In this document: piece by piece, positions 1 to 8,348 of the stretch | Position numbering within the stretch: the first letter of the stretch is position 1 | How the letters are laid out: every line of letters begins with the position of its first letter | From: Novosphingobium huizhouense | Lineage (GTDB): Bacteria > Pseudomonadota > Alphaproteobacteria > Sphingomonadales > Sphingomonadaceae | NCBI RefSeq assembly: GCF_020179475.1 | Contig: NZ_JAILXZ010000001.1 | Coordinates: forward strand, 1-64,000 | Direction of reading: 5' to 3' | DNA length: 64,000 bases | Program-made: the position numbers and the translations under genes | Notes under the pieces: model-generated | Seen by the model: only the letters and a program-made list of their open reading frames with translations | Told to the model about the DNA's origin: nothing | Databases searched by the model: none

Positions 1-2
1 CG

Positions 3-485
3 ATGCCTGAAGCCGCCCGCGCGACCAACACCGTCATCAACACCGCGACCAACACCGCCCCGATCGACATCGTCGTCTACCACAACCCGGCCTGCGGCAC
101 CTCGCGCAACACCATCGCGATGATCCGCAATGCCGGGATCGAACCCCACGTGGTCGAATACCTCAAGACCCCGCCCAGCCGCGCGCTGCTGGCGAGCCTG
201 ATCGCACGGGCCGGGATCACGCCGCGCGAACTGCTGCGTGAAAAGGGCACGCCTTATGCCGAGCTCGGCCTTGGCGACGAGAGCCTGTCCGACGATACCC
301 TGCTCGATGCGATGATGGCGCACCCGGCGCTGATCAACCGTCCGCTTGTGGTCTCGCCGCTCGGGGTCCGGCTGTGCCGCCCGTCCGAGCAGGTGCTCGA
401 CCTGATCCCCACGCCGCAGCAGGGCGCCTTCGCCAAGGAGGACGGGGAACAGGTGATCGACGCCGCCGGCAATCGGGTAAGATGA
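3..485 (+). CDS. arsC: Arsenate reductase, glutaredoxin type
   Basis: Reduces arsenate to arsenite in the cytoplasm with glutathione/glutaredoxin as electron donor. The N-terminal motif [11 protein letters not shown] carries the family's catalytic cysteine (residue 31). The rest of the protein follows the ArsC fold, including the segments [11 protein letters not shown] and [17 protein letters not shown]. At 160 residues it is about 20 longer than usual, because a Thr/Asn-rich stretch precedes the conserved beginning ([11 protein letters not shown]). The gene lies at the window edge, so its upstream start and operon cannot be judged. It overlaps arsH by the ATGA junction at 482-485, so the two are almost certainly co-transcribed. 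An arsR and an arsenite pump would be expected upstream, outside the window. Confidence 0.93.
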   Translation: MPEAARATNTVINTATNTAPIDIVVYHNPACGTSRNTIAMIRNAGIEPHVVEYLKTPPSRALLASLIARAGITPRELLREKGTPYAELGLGDESLSDDTLLDAMMAHPALINRPLVVSPLGVRLCRPSEQVLDLIPTPQQGAFAKEDGEQVIDAAGNRVR

Positions 486-1234
486 GCGAGATGCGCCACG
501 TCCGGCTGCGCAGGCTCGATTCCCCCGGGCACCTGCCGGCGCTCAAGCCGGCCTATTGCGACGCCAGCCCCGCGCTTGGTCTCGGCCCGATGGACCACCC
601 GCCGCGCATCCTGTTGCTCTACGGCTCGCTGCGCGAACGCTCCTATTCGCGACTGGTGGTCGAGGAAGCGGCCCGGCTGCTCCAGTATTTCGGCTGCGAG
701 ACGCGCATCTTCGATCCTTCCGACCTGCCGTTGCCCGACCAGATGGCGGGCGACGATCATCCGGCCGTCCACGAACTGCGCGAACATTCGCTGTGGTCCG
801 AGGGCCAGGTGTGGTGCAGCCCAGAACGGCACGGCCAGATCACCGGGATCATGAAGACGCAGATTGACCACCTGCCGCTCGCCTACAAGGGCCTGCGTCC
901 GACGCAGGGGCGCACTCTCGCCGTGATGCAGGTCAGCGCCGGCTCGCAGTCCTTCAACTCGGTCAACACCTTGCGCGTGCTCGGCCGGTGGATGCGGATG
1001 TTCACGATCCCCAACCAGTCGAGCGTGGCCAAGGCTTACGACGAGTTCGACGCGGCAGGCCGGATGAAGCCCTCGAGCTATTACGACCGCATCGTCGATG
1101 TGATGGAGGAGCTCGTGCGCTTTACCGTTCTGCTGCGCCCCCACGCCAACCGGCTCGTGGACCGCTATTCCGAACGTGTGGAGCAGGATCGGCCGGTCGC
1201 CGCAGCAGAAATCCTCGGTTCAATTAAGTGCTAA
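482..1234 (+). CDS. arsH: ArsH, NADPH-dependent FMN reductase of arsenic resistance
   Basis: Flavoprotein of the NADPH:FMN reductase fold. Family members oxidise trivalent organoarsenicals, and some act as quinone or azo reductases. The core begins [17 protein letters not shown], the phosphate-binding loop of the flavodoxin-like fold. It continues with the conserved segments [14 protein letters not shown] and [22 protein letters not shown], which are diagnostic for ArsH. The start at 482 is chosen because its ATG overlaps the arsC stop (ATGA). It gives 250 residues, the usual ArsH size. Longer in-frame starts would lie inside arsC. Pairing with arsC indicates an ars operon entering from the left edge. 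Confidence 0.93.
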   Translation: MSEMRHVRLRRLDSPGHLPALKPAYCDASPALGLGPMDHPPRILLLYGSLRERSYSRLVVEEAARLLQYFGCETRIFDPSDLPLPDQMAGDDHPAVHELREHSLWSEGQVWCSPERHGQITGIMKTQIDHLPLAYKGLRPTQGRTLAVMQVSAGSQSFNSVNTLRVLGRWMRMFTIPNQSSVAKAYDEFDAAGRMKPSSYYDRIVDVMEELVRFTVLLRPHANRLVDRYSERVEQDRPVAAAEILGSIKC

Positions 1235-1277
1235 CGGTTGGCCAGATGATAGTGTGGCGCAGCAAATCGATCCGCTC

Positions 1278-1910
1278 TCAGTTACCCGCCAGCTCGCCAC
1301 ACACCGGCGCTTGATTGCTGGTCTTCTCCCAGCCGCGCACGCGCGAGATTGCTCCGTCGATTGCTTCCACCTGCCGAAGTGGGGGCCAGTGTTCCGCGTC
1401 GAAGGTCGCTTGCGTGACAATCCCGACCAACTGGGCGAAGAGTGCGCTGGCGATTGCCGGTCGATTTCCTGGGGCAATGTGCGCAAAGTCCGGGTCGGCA
1501 GCGAGCACCGCTTCGATCTGCGCCACGAAAGCGCGCATCCGCTCGCGCTGCTCGGCGGCGTATTCTGGATCGGCGATCGCCATGCCCCAGAAGCAAAACC
1601 AGACCCGCCAATCGCGAGTCACTCTGGGATCGATCGGCAGCAAGGCGCGAAACAACGCGCCGAGGTCTCCACGATCCTTGGGCTGGGAAGCATCGGTGCG
1701 CGCCTTCGAGGTCAGGGCCGCGTGACGATAGGTAAGCAGCATCAGCGCGCGCTTGTCAGGGAAGTAGTGCGTGACTGCCTTGGTGCTGAAGCCGGCTGCC
1801 GCGGCAACAGCACGCACGGTGGCAGCCTCTGCGCCTCCGGTCGCGACGAGGTCCGCTGCGATTTCGGCAAGCGTGTTGCGGCGGGCATCGTGGTCGATCA
1901 CGGCTGGCAT
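1278..1910 (-). CDS. TetR/AcrR-family transcriptional regulator
   Basis: A 210-residue protein with an N-terminal TetR-type helix-turn-helix: residues about 12-50 include VRAVAAAAGFSTKAVTHYFPDK, where the recognition helix ends in the family's HYFxxK pattern. The C-terminal ligand-binding region is family-variable. Its start overlaps the end of the preceding Rieske oxygenase gene by 13 bases on the same strand, so the two are probably one transcript and the regulator likely autoregulates. Two inverted repeats in the divergent promoter (3179-3202 and 3230-3242) are candidate operators. The ligand is unknown; the substrate or product of the flanking oxygenases is the natural guess. Confidence 0.88.
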   Translation of the reverse strand: MPAVIDHDARRNTLAEIAADLVATGGAEAATVRAVAAAAGFSTKAVTHYFPDKRALMLLTYRHAALTSKARTDASQPKDRGDLGALFRALLPIDPRVTRDWRVWFCFWGMAIADPEYAAEQRERMRAFVAQIEAVLAADPDFAHIAPGNRPAIASALFAQLVGIVTQATFDAEHWPPLRQVEAIDGAISRVRGWEKTSNQAPVCGELAGN

Positions 1911-3160
1911 AACAGCTCCATCAGCGCAGCGTCATCGGCCGCGATCACCCGATCTAGCCACATGTGAAAGTGCTGCAAGCCGCCCTCGTTGCGCCCAAAC
2001 CGCACCTCGCCCAGCAGGCCGGTTCCCATCACCTGCTGCTGGAAGGCTGAGGTCGGCATGTCCTCGTCACCCACCACGTGGGCCAGGAAGGCCGTCATGT
2101 CGGCCATCGCAGACCGCGCTGTATCATCCTGGGGGGGAGTCTCAGCGAGGAAGGTCTGCGTTGTGGTGGAGGTGTCGACCTCGGCACCCGGCACGACGAT
2201 CGACAACAGGACGCAGCGGATCCCTGCGATGTAGAAGGTGTTGATCGAGGTGCCAGGGAAGAGGATCCATTCACCCATCAAAAGCGGATCGAGCGGCTCA
2301 TCCCGTGTGGGCACGCGACCGAAGGCATAGAGATCGTCGGGCGCGCGCTCGCTTGCGGGTCCCTGCGGCGCGATCACCCGTTGATGTGGGCCCTGCGCGA
2401 AATAGAAGGCGCGGTTGCTCCGCTGCGGGCCGAAGGTCTCGCGGTGCAGGACTGGCAGGTGATAGAACTCGAGATGCGCGTCGAAGGCGAGCTTCCAGTT
2501 AGGGCCGGTGAGGATGCGGCTCTCGATCACGGACCAGTCGGCCAAGCCAAAGCCCGAGATCAGATCATCGATCCCGCTGAGCATTTTCGCTGGATTATGC
2601 GGACTAGCGGGATCGAGAATTGCCCAGATCAACCCAGCGCGCTCCGCGACCGGGAAACGTTTCATGGAGAGCAGCGCCTTATAGACGCGGCCAAAATCGT
2701 CGGCGCTCGCGATACCGATGAGCGCTCCGTCCTGGCTGAAGGTCCAGCCATGATAGGGACAGGTGAACCGTGCTGCCGTTCCGCAACCGCTCGCCACGGC
2801 CGCGCCGCGATGCGTGCAGGCGTTGAGAAGCACATGCGCTTTGCCTTGCCTGTCGCGCACCAGCAGCACGGGAATGCCGGCGACTTCGAGCGTCTTGTAG
2901 TCGCCGGCCTCGGGTATCTCGCACGAAGCGGCGAGCGTCAGCGGCACGCGCTGGAAGACAAACCGCTTCTCGGCTGCGAAACGCTCGGCCGAGGTGTAAT
3001 GGTCCGCTTCGAGCGGCATCACACCAGCCGCGAGCGGAAAAGTGCCGTCCGCAGTGTGTCGCAGCAATGCTGCGGCATGCTTTTCGAGCGTCGATCGCGC
3101 TGCGCCGCTTATCGGTGCCTCGCGGGCGTCGACTTCGCGATCAATGTCGGTCATTTGCAT
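1898..3160 (-). CDS. Rieske [2Fe-2S] aromatic-ring-hydroxylating oxygenase, alpha-type subunit
   Basis: A 420-residue oxygenase. The Rieske cluster ligands are visible as C115-x-H117 (ACTHRG) and C134-x2-H137 (CPYHGW). The catalytic mononuclear-iron region follows with NWKLAFDAHLEFYHLPVLH, which contains the two histidine ligands. The family uses electrons from a separate ferredoxin/reductase to oxygenate, or oxidatively demethylate, aromatic or related substrates. No ferredoxin, reductase or beta subunit lies nearby, so electrons must come from elsewhere. It is divergent from a second Rieske oxygenase at 3270 and is followed by an overlapping tetR gene. The substrate cannot be named from sequence. 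Confidence 0.87.
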   Translation of the reverse strand: MQMTDIDREVDAREAPISGAARSTLEKHAAALLRHTADGTFPLAAGVMPLEADHYTSAERFAAEKRFVFQRVPLTLAASCEIPEAGDYKTLEVAGIPVLLVRDRQGKAHVLLNACTHRGAAVASGCGTAARFTCPYHGWTFSQDGALIGIASADDFGRVYKALLSMKRFPVAERAGLIWAILDPASPHNPAKMLSGIDDLISGFGLADWSVIESRILTGPNWKLAFDAHLEFYHLPVLHRETFGPQRSNRAFYFAQGPHQRVIAPQGPASERAPDDLYAFGRVPTRDEPLDPLLMGEWILFPGTSINTFYIAGIRCVLLSIVVPGAEVDTSTTTQTFLAETPPQDDTARSAMADMTAFLAHVVGDEDMPTSAFQQQVMGTGLLGEVRFGRNEGGLQHFHMWLDRVIAADDAALMELLCQP

Positions 3161-3178
3161 CGGGCGGCCTCTCTCCTG

Positions 3179-3202
3179 TCACCTCTCGCTTTTGCGAGGT
3201 GA
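3179..3202. promoter_or_regulatory. Inverted repeat in divergent oxygenase promoter
   Basis: TCACCTC, a 10-nt spacer, then GAGGTGA: a perfect 7-bp inverted repeat just upstream of the minus-strand Rieske gene. It could be a regulator operator or an RNA hairpin in that gene's 5' leader. The link to the TetR protein encoded downstream is inference. Confidence 0.4.
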
Positions 3203-3229
3203 TCCTGCGGCCATCTTTATGCAACACAC

Positions 3230-3242
3230 GTTTCATATAAAC
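3230..3242. promoter_or_regulatory. Candidate TetR operator overlapping a -10 box
   Basis: The palindrome GTTT-CATAT-AAAC encloses TATAAA at 3236-3241, which is placed like a -10 element for the plus-strand Rieske gene starting at 3270. A repressor bound here would cover the promoter. This fits the TetR gene co-transcribed with the divergent oxygenase, but binding is inferred. Confidence 0.4.
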
Positions 3243-3269
3243 TAGCGGTTCGCATAGGGAGATGCGCAA

Positions 3270-4568
3270 ATGAACACGGCCACGATCGCCACGATGAAGG
3301 CGCTAATGGAATGGGAAGGCCAGCGTAAGGCGCCTCCGCCGGGCTTCCCGCGTCTGCCCGACGTGCCCGCTGCGCGTTACACCAGCGCCGACTATTACGC
3401 GCTGGAGCAGGAGCATATCTTCCGCGCCACATGGCTGTTCGCTGCGCATCTGGACGAGGTGCCCGAGCCGGGCAGCTTCATGCGCTGGAACAACGCTGGC
3501 GATCCGATCATCATCGTCCACGGCACCGACGGGGTGGTGCGCGCCTTCTACAACACCTGCCGGCACCGCGGCGCGCCAGTGGTGACCGAAGACAAGGGCT
3601 GCACGCGGCGGCTGGTGTGCCCTTACCACGCCTGGACCTACAAGACCGATGGCACCTTGATCGGCGTGCCCGAACGTCAGGACTTTGTCGATCTCGACTT
3701 GGCAACGCGCGGCCTCATCCCGGTCCGCTGCGAGATGTTCGGCAATCTGATCTTCGTGAATTTCGACGATCACGCGCCCTCGTTGCGCGATTTTCTCGGC
3801 CCGATTGCGCAGGAGTGGGAGGAGTTCGGCTTCGACAAGCTGCGCCTCGCCGCGCGGCACTCCTTCGACCTGGCATGCAATTGGAAGGTGGCGATGGAAG
3901 CGAACATGGAGGTCTACCATGTGCCTTTCATCCACCCCGACACGGTCGCGCCGCTGGTGGATGCCAAACGCAACGTGAATCACCTTTATGCAGGCGGACA
4001 CGGCCGCATGCTCGCCCCGCCCCCACGCACCCTCAAGGGCACGCATGTCCGCGCGCTCGAGAACGCGCCGAACTGGGCCACCATCGATACCGTGGGCGAG
4101 TTGGGGCGCACTCACACGCAGAGCTACACGATCTTCCCCAACTGGGTTTCGCCACTCTCCAACTATTTTGTCCCGCCGCTGATCTTCTGGCCGACCTCGC
4201 TCAACACCACTCGGCTGGAGCTCATCACGATGGCTCCTGACTGGGGAGACGGCGAGGCGCCAGACCTTTGGACCGTCCCCGACGCGACCTCTCCCAATGG
4301 GCGTGCGATGGCCAAGCTCATCCAGGAAGACACGCAGTTTGGAGAGGCGATCCAGCGCTCGATGGAAAGCCGCGGGTTCAAGAGCGTGCCGCTCAGCTAC
4401 CAGGAATCTCGGATTTATTGGTTCCACCAGCATTGCGACCGGATGATCGGCATCGATGCGATCCCCCCTGAGCTGCGCGTGGACCAGGTGATCGGCGACG
4501 ATTGGGTCTGGCCAAACGACCCTCGCATCGCAATGCTCGAAGAGCCAGTGCACGAGCCTGCAGAGTAA
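3270..4568 (+). CDS. Rieske [2Fe-2S] oxygenase alpha subunit (second, divergent)
   Basis: A 432-residue ring-hydroxylating oxygenase. The Rieske ligands are C97-x-H99 (TCRHRG) and C117-x2-H120 (CPYHAW). The iron-binding part of the catalytic domain is NWKVAMEANMEVYHVPFIHP. The ligand pattern matches its divergent neighbour, but the sequence is clearly different, so this is not a recent duplication. It has no linked beta subunit or electron-transfer partner, which suggests a homomeric enzyme using a shared reductase. A GGGAGATGCGCAAATG start context supports 3270. The two oxygenases and the TetR probably serve one catabolic or detoxification route of unknown substrate. Confidence 0.88.
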   Translation: MNTATIATMKALMEWEGQRKAPPPGFPRLPDVPAARYTSADYYALEQEHIFRATWLFAAHLDEVPEPGSFMRWNNAGDPIIIVHGTDGVVRAFYNTCRHRGAPVVTEDKGCTRRLVCPYHAWTYKTDGTLIGVPERQDFVDLDLATRGLIPVRCEMFGNLIFVNFDDHAPSLRDFLGPIAQEWEEFGFDKLRLAARHSFDLACNWKVAMEANMEVYHVPFIHPDTVAPLVDAKRNVNHLYAGGHGRMLAPPPRTLKGTHVRALENAPNWATIDTVGELGRTHTQSYTIFPNWVSPLSNYFVPPLIFWPTSLNTTRLELITMAPDWGDGEAPDLWTVPDATSPNGRAMAKLIQEDTQFGEAIQRSMESRGFKSVPLSYQESRIYWFHQHCDRMIGIDAIPPELRVDQVIGDDWVWPNDPRIAMLEEPVHEPAE

Positions 4569-4733
4569 GCGAGGCCGGCCTGGGCAAGCAGCCTTACACG
4601 CCGTTGACGTTGTAGGTGGCAATCTTCGTGCGCCGGCTGTCCCGGCTTGCTCGGCGAGGCGGAGAAGGGCTCCAGGAGGTGGTTCTCACGCCGCCGCTGT
4701 GGATTGTTCGCGCCAGCCTGCACACCCGCGCGG

Positions 4734-5615
4734 GATACGGCTGCGGCGCCATAAATGGACACTACGAGGCCGCCGGCAGGCACCTGGCGCGAGAACGCCG
4801 TCCAGGCGCCCGCCGCGCCGCGTGAGGATGCGTCAGCCCCTGCTGCGCCTGGCGAACTCCTCGAACGGGATGATCGTCCACTCGCCGTTCTCACCCGGAA
4901 CGCCGACGCCATCCCAGCCTGCGTCCATCAGCTCGCGCAGCCTAACCTTCGGGCCGGTGAGCAACCACGGCGAGAGTTCGGTGATCGCGCACATTGCGTC
5001 CTTCCAGCCGGGAAGATCGTCGACGTAGAACTCGTAGGCGAGCAACGCGCCGCGCCGAGCCTCGGCGATGATCAGCAGCTCGCCCATGTCGTCGTCCTGG
5101 AAGACGAAGCACTTCATCGGCGGGTCGAGCGGGAAGATGATCCCGGCAGCCTCCGCGTCTGCCGGTGCAATACGCCAGCCCTCGCGGTGACCGACCCAAT
5201 AAGCGACCCCGACGAGCCCCGAACGCGCTGCATCGGCGAGCTGCGGGTTCACGTCCATCATCGCCTGCCAGGTCGAGACCTTTGCCTCCGCCTCGCCGAG
5301 CTCGAGGAACGGGGCATGGGTCAGGCACCACAAGCCATACAACTCGGATGCCTGATCGAAGTCCTGCGCACAGACGATAAGCGGCTTAGGCAGAGATCGC
5401 GTGTTGAATTCGAAGATCTTGGTCTTCATGATGACCTCGTGTCGTTGTCGATACGGTCACCATGACAGCGATATGCACGCATGTCGGGTGGGAAATCTGC
5501 CGATAATTCAGCAAAATCAGCCGCATGACTGGGCCCGTGAGGATCGAGATGTCCTAGCTGGAACGCCGATCGCCACCCCGATGCTGCCTATCCGCCGAGG
5601 TCGGAAATCGCTCGG
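4734..5615. repeat. Direct repeat, left copy (about 880 bp)
   Basis: This segment recurs at 8349-9230 in the same orientation with a constant offset of 3,615 bases, so the alignment needs no gaps. It starts at GATACGGCTGCGGCGCC and ends around GAGGTCGGAAATC. Each copy contains a 198-residue gene, about 100 bases downstream of it and about 185 bases upstream. The two encoded proteins differ at 13 of 198 positions. The pair encloses the sulfur module. Confidence 0.85.
4833..5429 (-). CDS. Conserved hypothetical protein, copy A of a duplicated gene
   Basis: A 198-residue soluble protein with no signal peptide, membrane segment or motif I recognise. It is rich in Trp and acidic residues and has a central FVFQDDDMGELLII segment. 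The C-terminus, GVPGENGEWTIIPFEEFARR, looks like an ordered domain end rather than a tail. It is about 93 percent identical (13 differences) to the product of 8448-9044. The close similarity with scattered, mostly conservative changes suggests both copies are under protein-level constraint. It lies on the strand opposite the regulator-rhodanese-exporter operon and just upstream of the MBL gene on the same strand's far side. No function is assigned. Confidence 0.75.
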   Translation of the reverse strand: MKTKIFEFNTRSLPKPLIVCAQDFDQASELYGLWCLTHAPFLELGEAEAKVSTWQAMMDVNPQLADAARSGLVGVAYWVGHREGWRIAPADAEAAGIIFPLDPPMKCFVFQDDDMGELLIIAEARRGALLAYEFYVDDLPGWKDAMCAITELSPWLLTGPKVRLRELMDAGWDGVGVPGENGEWTIIPFEEFARRSRG

Positions 5616-5651
5616 GTGCCGACCGATATTCGCGAGGCTTGCCGCGCATGC

Positions 5652-6518
5652 CTAGAGCATGTTGAGCGGCAGCCTGAGGTAGCGTATCCCATTCTCCTCG
5701 GCTGGCGGCAGGGCCCCAGCGCGGACGTTCACCTGCAGCGCCGGCAGGATCAGCACCGGCGGCGCCAACTTGGCGTCACGCTCGTTGCGTAGGGCCACGA
5801 ACGCTTCCTCGCAGATCCCGTCGTGGATGTGGACGTTCTCGGCACGCTGCTCCCCAACGGTCGTCTCCCAGCGGTATTCGCTGCGGCCTGCAGGGAGGTA
5901 GTCGTGCCCGACGAAGATTCGTGTCGCTGCAGGCAGTTCGAGGATTCGGCGGATCGAACGATAGAGCTGCTCGGCCGAGCCGCCGGGAAAATCGCTGCGG
6001 GCGGTGCCGTAGTCAGGCATGAACAGTGTGTCGCCCACGAACGCGGCATCGCCGACATGGTAGGTGACGCAGGCCGGCGTGTGCCCCGGGGTGTGCAGCA
6101 CGCGGATCTCCATCGAGCCCAGTGGCAGGGTTTCGCCATCGCTCACAAGCCGGTCGAACTGCACGCCATCGAGCGGTGCGTCGTTCGCTGCGAAAAGGGG
6201 GACGAATGTGCGCAGGACGTCGACGATGCGCGAGCCGATCACCACTGGTGCGCCTGTCTTCGCGCGCAGGTAGTGCGCCGCCGATAAATGGTCGGCATGG
6301 GCATGCGTCTCGAGCAGCCAGGCAAGTTCGAGACCCTGCGCCTCGATCTCCGCGAGGACCGCATCAGCCGAGCTGGTCGAGGTGCGAGCGTTACGCGGAT
6401 CGTAGTCGAGCACCGGGTCAACGATCGCCGCGACCTTGGTCGAGGGATCGTGGACCAGATAGGTTACAGTGAACGTGGCGGGGTCGAAAAAGGCCTGAAC
6501 GGCGAGGGATGCGGTCAT
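5652..6518 (-). CDS. MBL-fold persulfide dioxygenase-like hydrolase
   Basis: A 288-residue metallo-beta-lactamase-fold protein of the ETHE1/Blh type, which oxidises glutathione persulfide to sulfite with a mononuclear iron. The metal-binding motif THAHADH lies at residues 71-77. HTPGHTPACV, GDTLF and GHDY follow in the expected order. The start at 6518 is chosen because AAAGGAGAG sits 6 bases ahead of it and the protein then begins MTASLAVQAFFD. It is divergent from a BigR-like repressor and a rhodanese, the classic partners of Blh. This strongly suggests sulfide/persulfide detoxification rather than another MBL activity. Confidence 0.87.
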   Translation of the reverse strand: MTASLAVQAFFDPATFTVTYLVHDPSTKVAAIVDPVLDYDPRNARTSTSSADAVLAEIEAQGLELAWLLETHAHADHLSAAHYLRAKTGAPVVIGSRIVDVLRTFVPLFAANDAPLDGVQFDRLVSDGETLPLGSMEIRVLHTPGHTPACVTYHVGDAAFVGDTLFMPDYGTARSDFPGGSAEQLYRSIRRILELPAATRIFVGHDYLPAGRSEYRWETTVGEQRAENVHIHDGICEEAFVALRNERDAKLAPPVLILPALQVNVRAGALPPAEENGIRYLRLPLNML

Positions 6519-6543
6519 GGCGACTCTCCTTTGAACCATCATA

Positions 6544-6573
6544 TTAGTCATTGCTAAATTAGATTCAATGAAT
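6544..6573. promoter_or_regulatory. AT-rich palindromic region, candidate BigR-type operator
   Basis: The short AT-rich space between the MBL gene and the ArsR-type gene holds TTAG-N6-CTAA (6544-6557) and the palindrome ATTCA-A-TGAAT (6563-6573). BigR/SqrR repressors bind AT-rich palindromes that overlap promoters in this arrangement. The second palindrome covers the most upstream ATG of the regulator gene, which argues for one of the ATGs at 6586/6589 as its true start. Confidence 0.45.
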
Positions 6574-6915
6574 ATATGGAGCACCATGATGGATCTGACC
6601 AAGTTCGACCGCGCCGCCTTCGAAGCTGCCGCCACCGAAGCTGCAGGGCTGCTCAAGCTGCTTGGCAACGAGAAGCGGCTGCTGGTGCTTTGCCAGCTCG
6701 TCGATGGGGAACGCTCGGTAGGTGCTCTGCAGGAACGGGTGGCGTTGTCGCAATCTGCGCTTTCGCAGCACCTTGCGCTCCTGCGCGAGCAGGGCGTGGT
6801 GGCGACGCGGCGCGAAGGTCAGACCATCCACTACCGCATCGCCGATCCTTCGGCGCTGCGGGTGATGCAGACGCTGGCGGAACTATTCTGCCCGCGCGAC
6901 CCGGAGGACAACTGA
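6568..6915 (+). CDS. ArsR-family repressor, BigR/SqrR-like sulfide sensor
   Basis: A 115-residue winged-helix protein (SVGALQERVALSQSALSQHLALLREQG is the DNA-binding region). Cys42 (VLCQL) and Cys108 (LFCPRD) are 66 residues apart. That matches the redox cysteine pair of BigR and SqrR, which form a disulfide or polysulfide bridge on exposure to reactive sulfur and release DNA. No ArsR-type metal-binding ELCVCD motif is seen. The start could instead be the ATG at 6586 or 6589, which have GGAG a few bases upstream. Its stop overlaps the rhodanese start (TGATG). It is divergent from the persulfide dioxygenase-like gene, which it likely represses together with its own operon. Confidence 0.88.
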   Translation: MNIWSTMMDLTKFDRAAFEAAATEAAGLLKLLGNEKRLLVLCQLVDGERSVGALQERVALSQSALSQHLALLREQGVVATRREGQTIHYRIADPSALRVMQTLAELFCPRDPEDN

Positions 6916-7448
6916 TGACCGCTATTCTGCACAAGCTTGCGCCCGCCGACGTCCGCAACCGCCTTGCTTCCGGCAAGGCGGTGCTGATCGACATTCGTGA
7001 AAGCGACGAGTTCGCCCGGGTCCACATTGCCGGCGCGCGGTCGGTGCCGCTCTCTGCCCTAGAGCACGCCCATCTCGCGATCGAACCCGGCGCCGACGTC
7101 ATCTTCACCTGCCGTTCCGGCATGCGCACGGCCAATGCCTGCGACCGGCTCGCGGTTCGGGTCGATGGCCCGGCCTATGTCCTCGACGGAGGGCTCGACG
7201 CCTGGATGCGCGAAGGGTTGCCGGTCGAACGGGATCGGAAAGCGCCGCTCGAGCTCAACCGGCAGGTCCAGATGGCCGCAGGTCTGCTGATACTCGCCGG
7301 TGTTGGGCTGAGCTTGCTCGTCGCCCCGGCCTGGATCGGCTTGTCCGCCTTCGTCGGCGCGGGACTGACCGTTGCCGGAGCAACCGGAACCTGCGGCATG
7401 GCGCGTGTGCTCAGCCTCGCGCCGTGGAATCGCAGCGTGGCGTCCTGA
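6915..7448 (+). CDS. Rhodanese-domain protein with C-terminal membrane anchor (DUF2892-like)
   Basis: A 177-residue sulfurtransferase. The rhodanese domain occupies about residues 1-105, with the active-site loop CRSGMR (Cys66) and the earlier VLIDIRESDEF motif. A C-terminal part (about 115-165) has two hydrophobic segments and the GATGTCGMARVL signature of DUF2892-type tails, so the catalytic domain is held at the inner membrane, facing the cytoplasm. The start is set by the TGATG overlap with the repressor gene. In this operon it would move sulfane sulfur to thiol carriers and feed the persulfide dioxygenase encoded divergently. The exporter gene follows 3 bases later. Confidence 0.9.
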   Translation: MTAILHKLAPADVRNRLASGKAVLIDIRESDEFARVHIAGARSVPLSALEHAHLAIEPGADVIFTCRSGMRTANACDRLAVRVDGPAYVLDGGLDAWMREGLPVERDRKAPLELNRQVQMAAGLLILAGVGLSLLVAPAWIGLSAFVGAGLTVAGATGTCGMARVLSLAPWNRSVAS

Positions 7449-7451
7449 GCC

Positions 7452-8216
7452 ATGGACACGGCGACGCTTCTGCTGGCCAGCGCAGGTGGTGCAATCGTCG
7501 GGCTGCTGCTGACCCTGTTCGGCGGGGGCGGGTCGGTGCTGGCGACGCCATGGCTGATCTATGTCGTGGGGCTGACCGATATTCACCTCGCCATCGGGAC
7601 TTCGGCTGCGGCCGTTGCCGTAAACGCCGCGACCGGCCTCGCCGCTCAGGCGCGCGCAGGACGGGTCAAATGGCCTTGCGCCGTCGTCTTCGCGCTTACC
7701 GGCGTGACGGGTTCGCTGGTGGGCGCGCACCTGGCCAAGCAGGTCGACGGGCGCGCGCTGCTCACCTGGTTCGCCGCCGCAATGATCGCCATCGCACTTT
7801 CGATGTTGCGACCAAAACGGTCCAACGGCGATCCTGCGGTCCACCTGACAGGCGCGATGGTGCCAAAACTCGCGCCGCTCGGCTTCCTGACCGGCCTCGC
7901 TGCCGGGTTCTTCGGGATCGGCGGCGGCTTCCTCATCGCACCCGGCCTCATGGCTGCGACGGGAATGACGCTCGCAAACGCTGGCGCATCATCCCTGTTG
8001 TCGGTCGCGCTTTTCGGCGCGGCGACGAGCGCCTATTATGGTGCATCTGGGGATGTCTCCTGGCCGCTGTTCGGCGCGCTTGTTGTCGGCGGAGCGCTCG
8101 GCACCCTGATTGCGACACCGCTCGCCCGGCGTCTCGCCCGTGATCCCCGCACCGGACGCACGATCTTCGCCGCCATGATTATTGCCGTGGCGCTCTACAT
8201 CCTGCTGAGGCGGTAG
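7452..8216 (+). CDS. TauE/SafE-family sulfite/anion exporter
   Basis: A 254-residue integral membrane protein with about eight hydrophobic segments. It has the glycine-rich repeats of the family, GLLLTLFGGGGSVLATPWLIY near the N-terminus and GLAAGFFGIGGGFLIAPGL in the second half, reflecting the internal duplication. Family members export sulfite, sulfoacetate or related anions. As the last gene after the repressor and rhodanese, opposite a persulfide dioxygenase whose product is sulfite, sulfite export is the most economical role. The substrate is inferred from context. Confidence 0.88.
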   Translation: MDTATLLLASAGGAIVGLLLTLFGGGGSVLATPWLIYVVGLTDIHLAIGTSAAAVAVNAATGLAAQARAGRVKWPCAVVFALTGVTGSLVGAHLAKQVDGRALLTWFAAAMIAIALSMLRPKRSNGDPAVHLTGAMVPKLAPLGFLTGLAAGFFGIGGGFLIAPGLMAATGMTLANAGASSLLSVALFGAATSAYYGASGDVSWPLFGALVVGGALGTLIATPLARRLARDPRTGRTIFAAMIIAVALYILLRR

Positions 8217-8348
8217 ATTGCGTGCTAGGCGCAGCCTGCAGTTTGCGTCGGCAAGGTCGAGAATATTGGGACGATCTTGTCGCGGGAGACCGGCTAAGCG
8301 AAGCGCAGGCCGTGTTGGCCAAGCGTTTATGCTCGCGAATCGCGGGGT

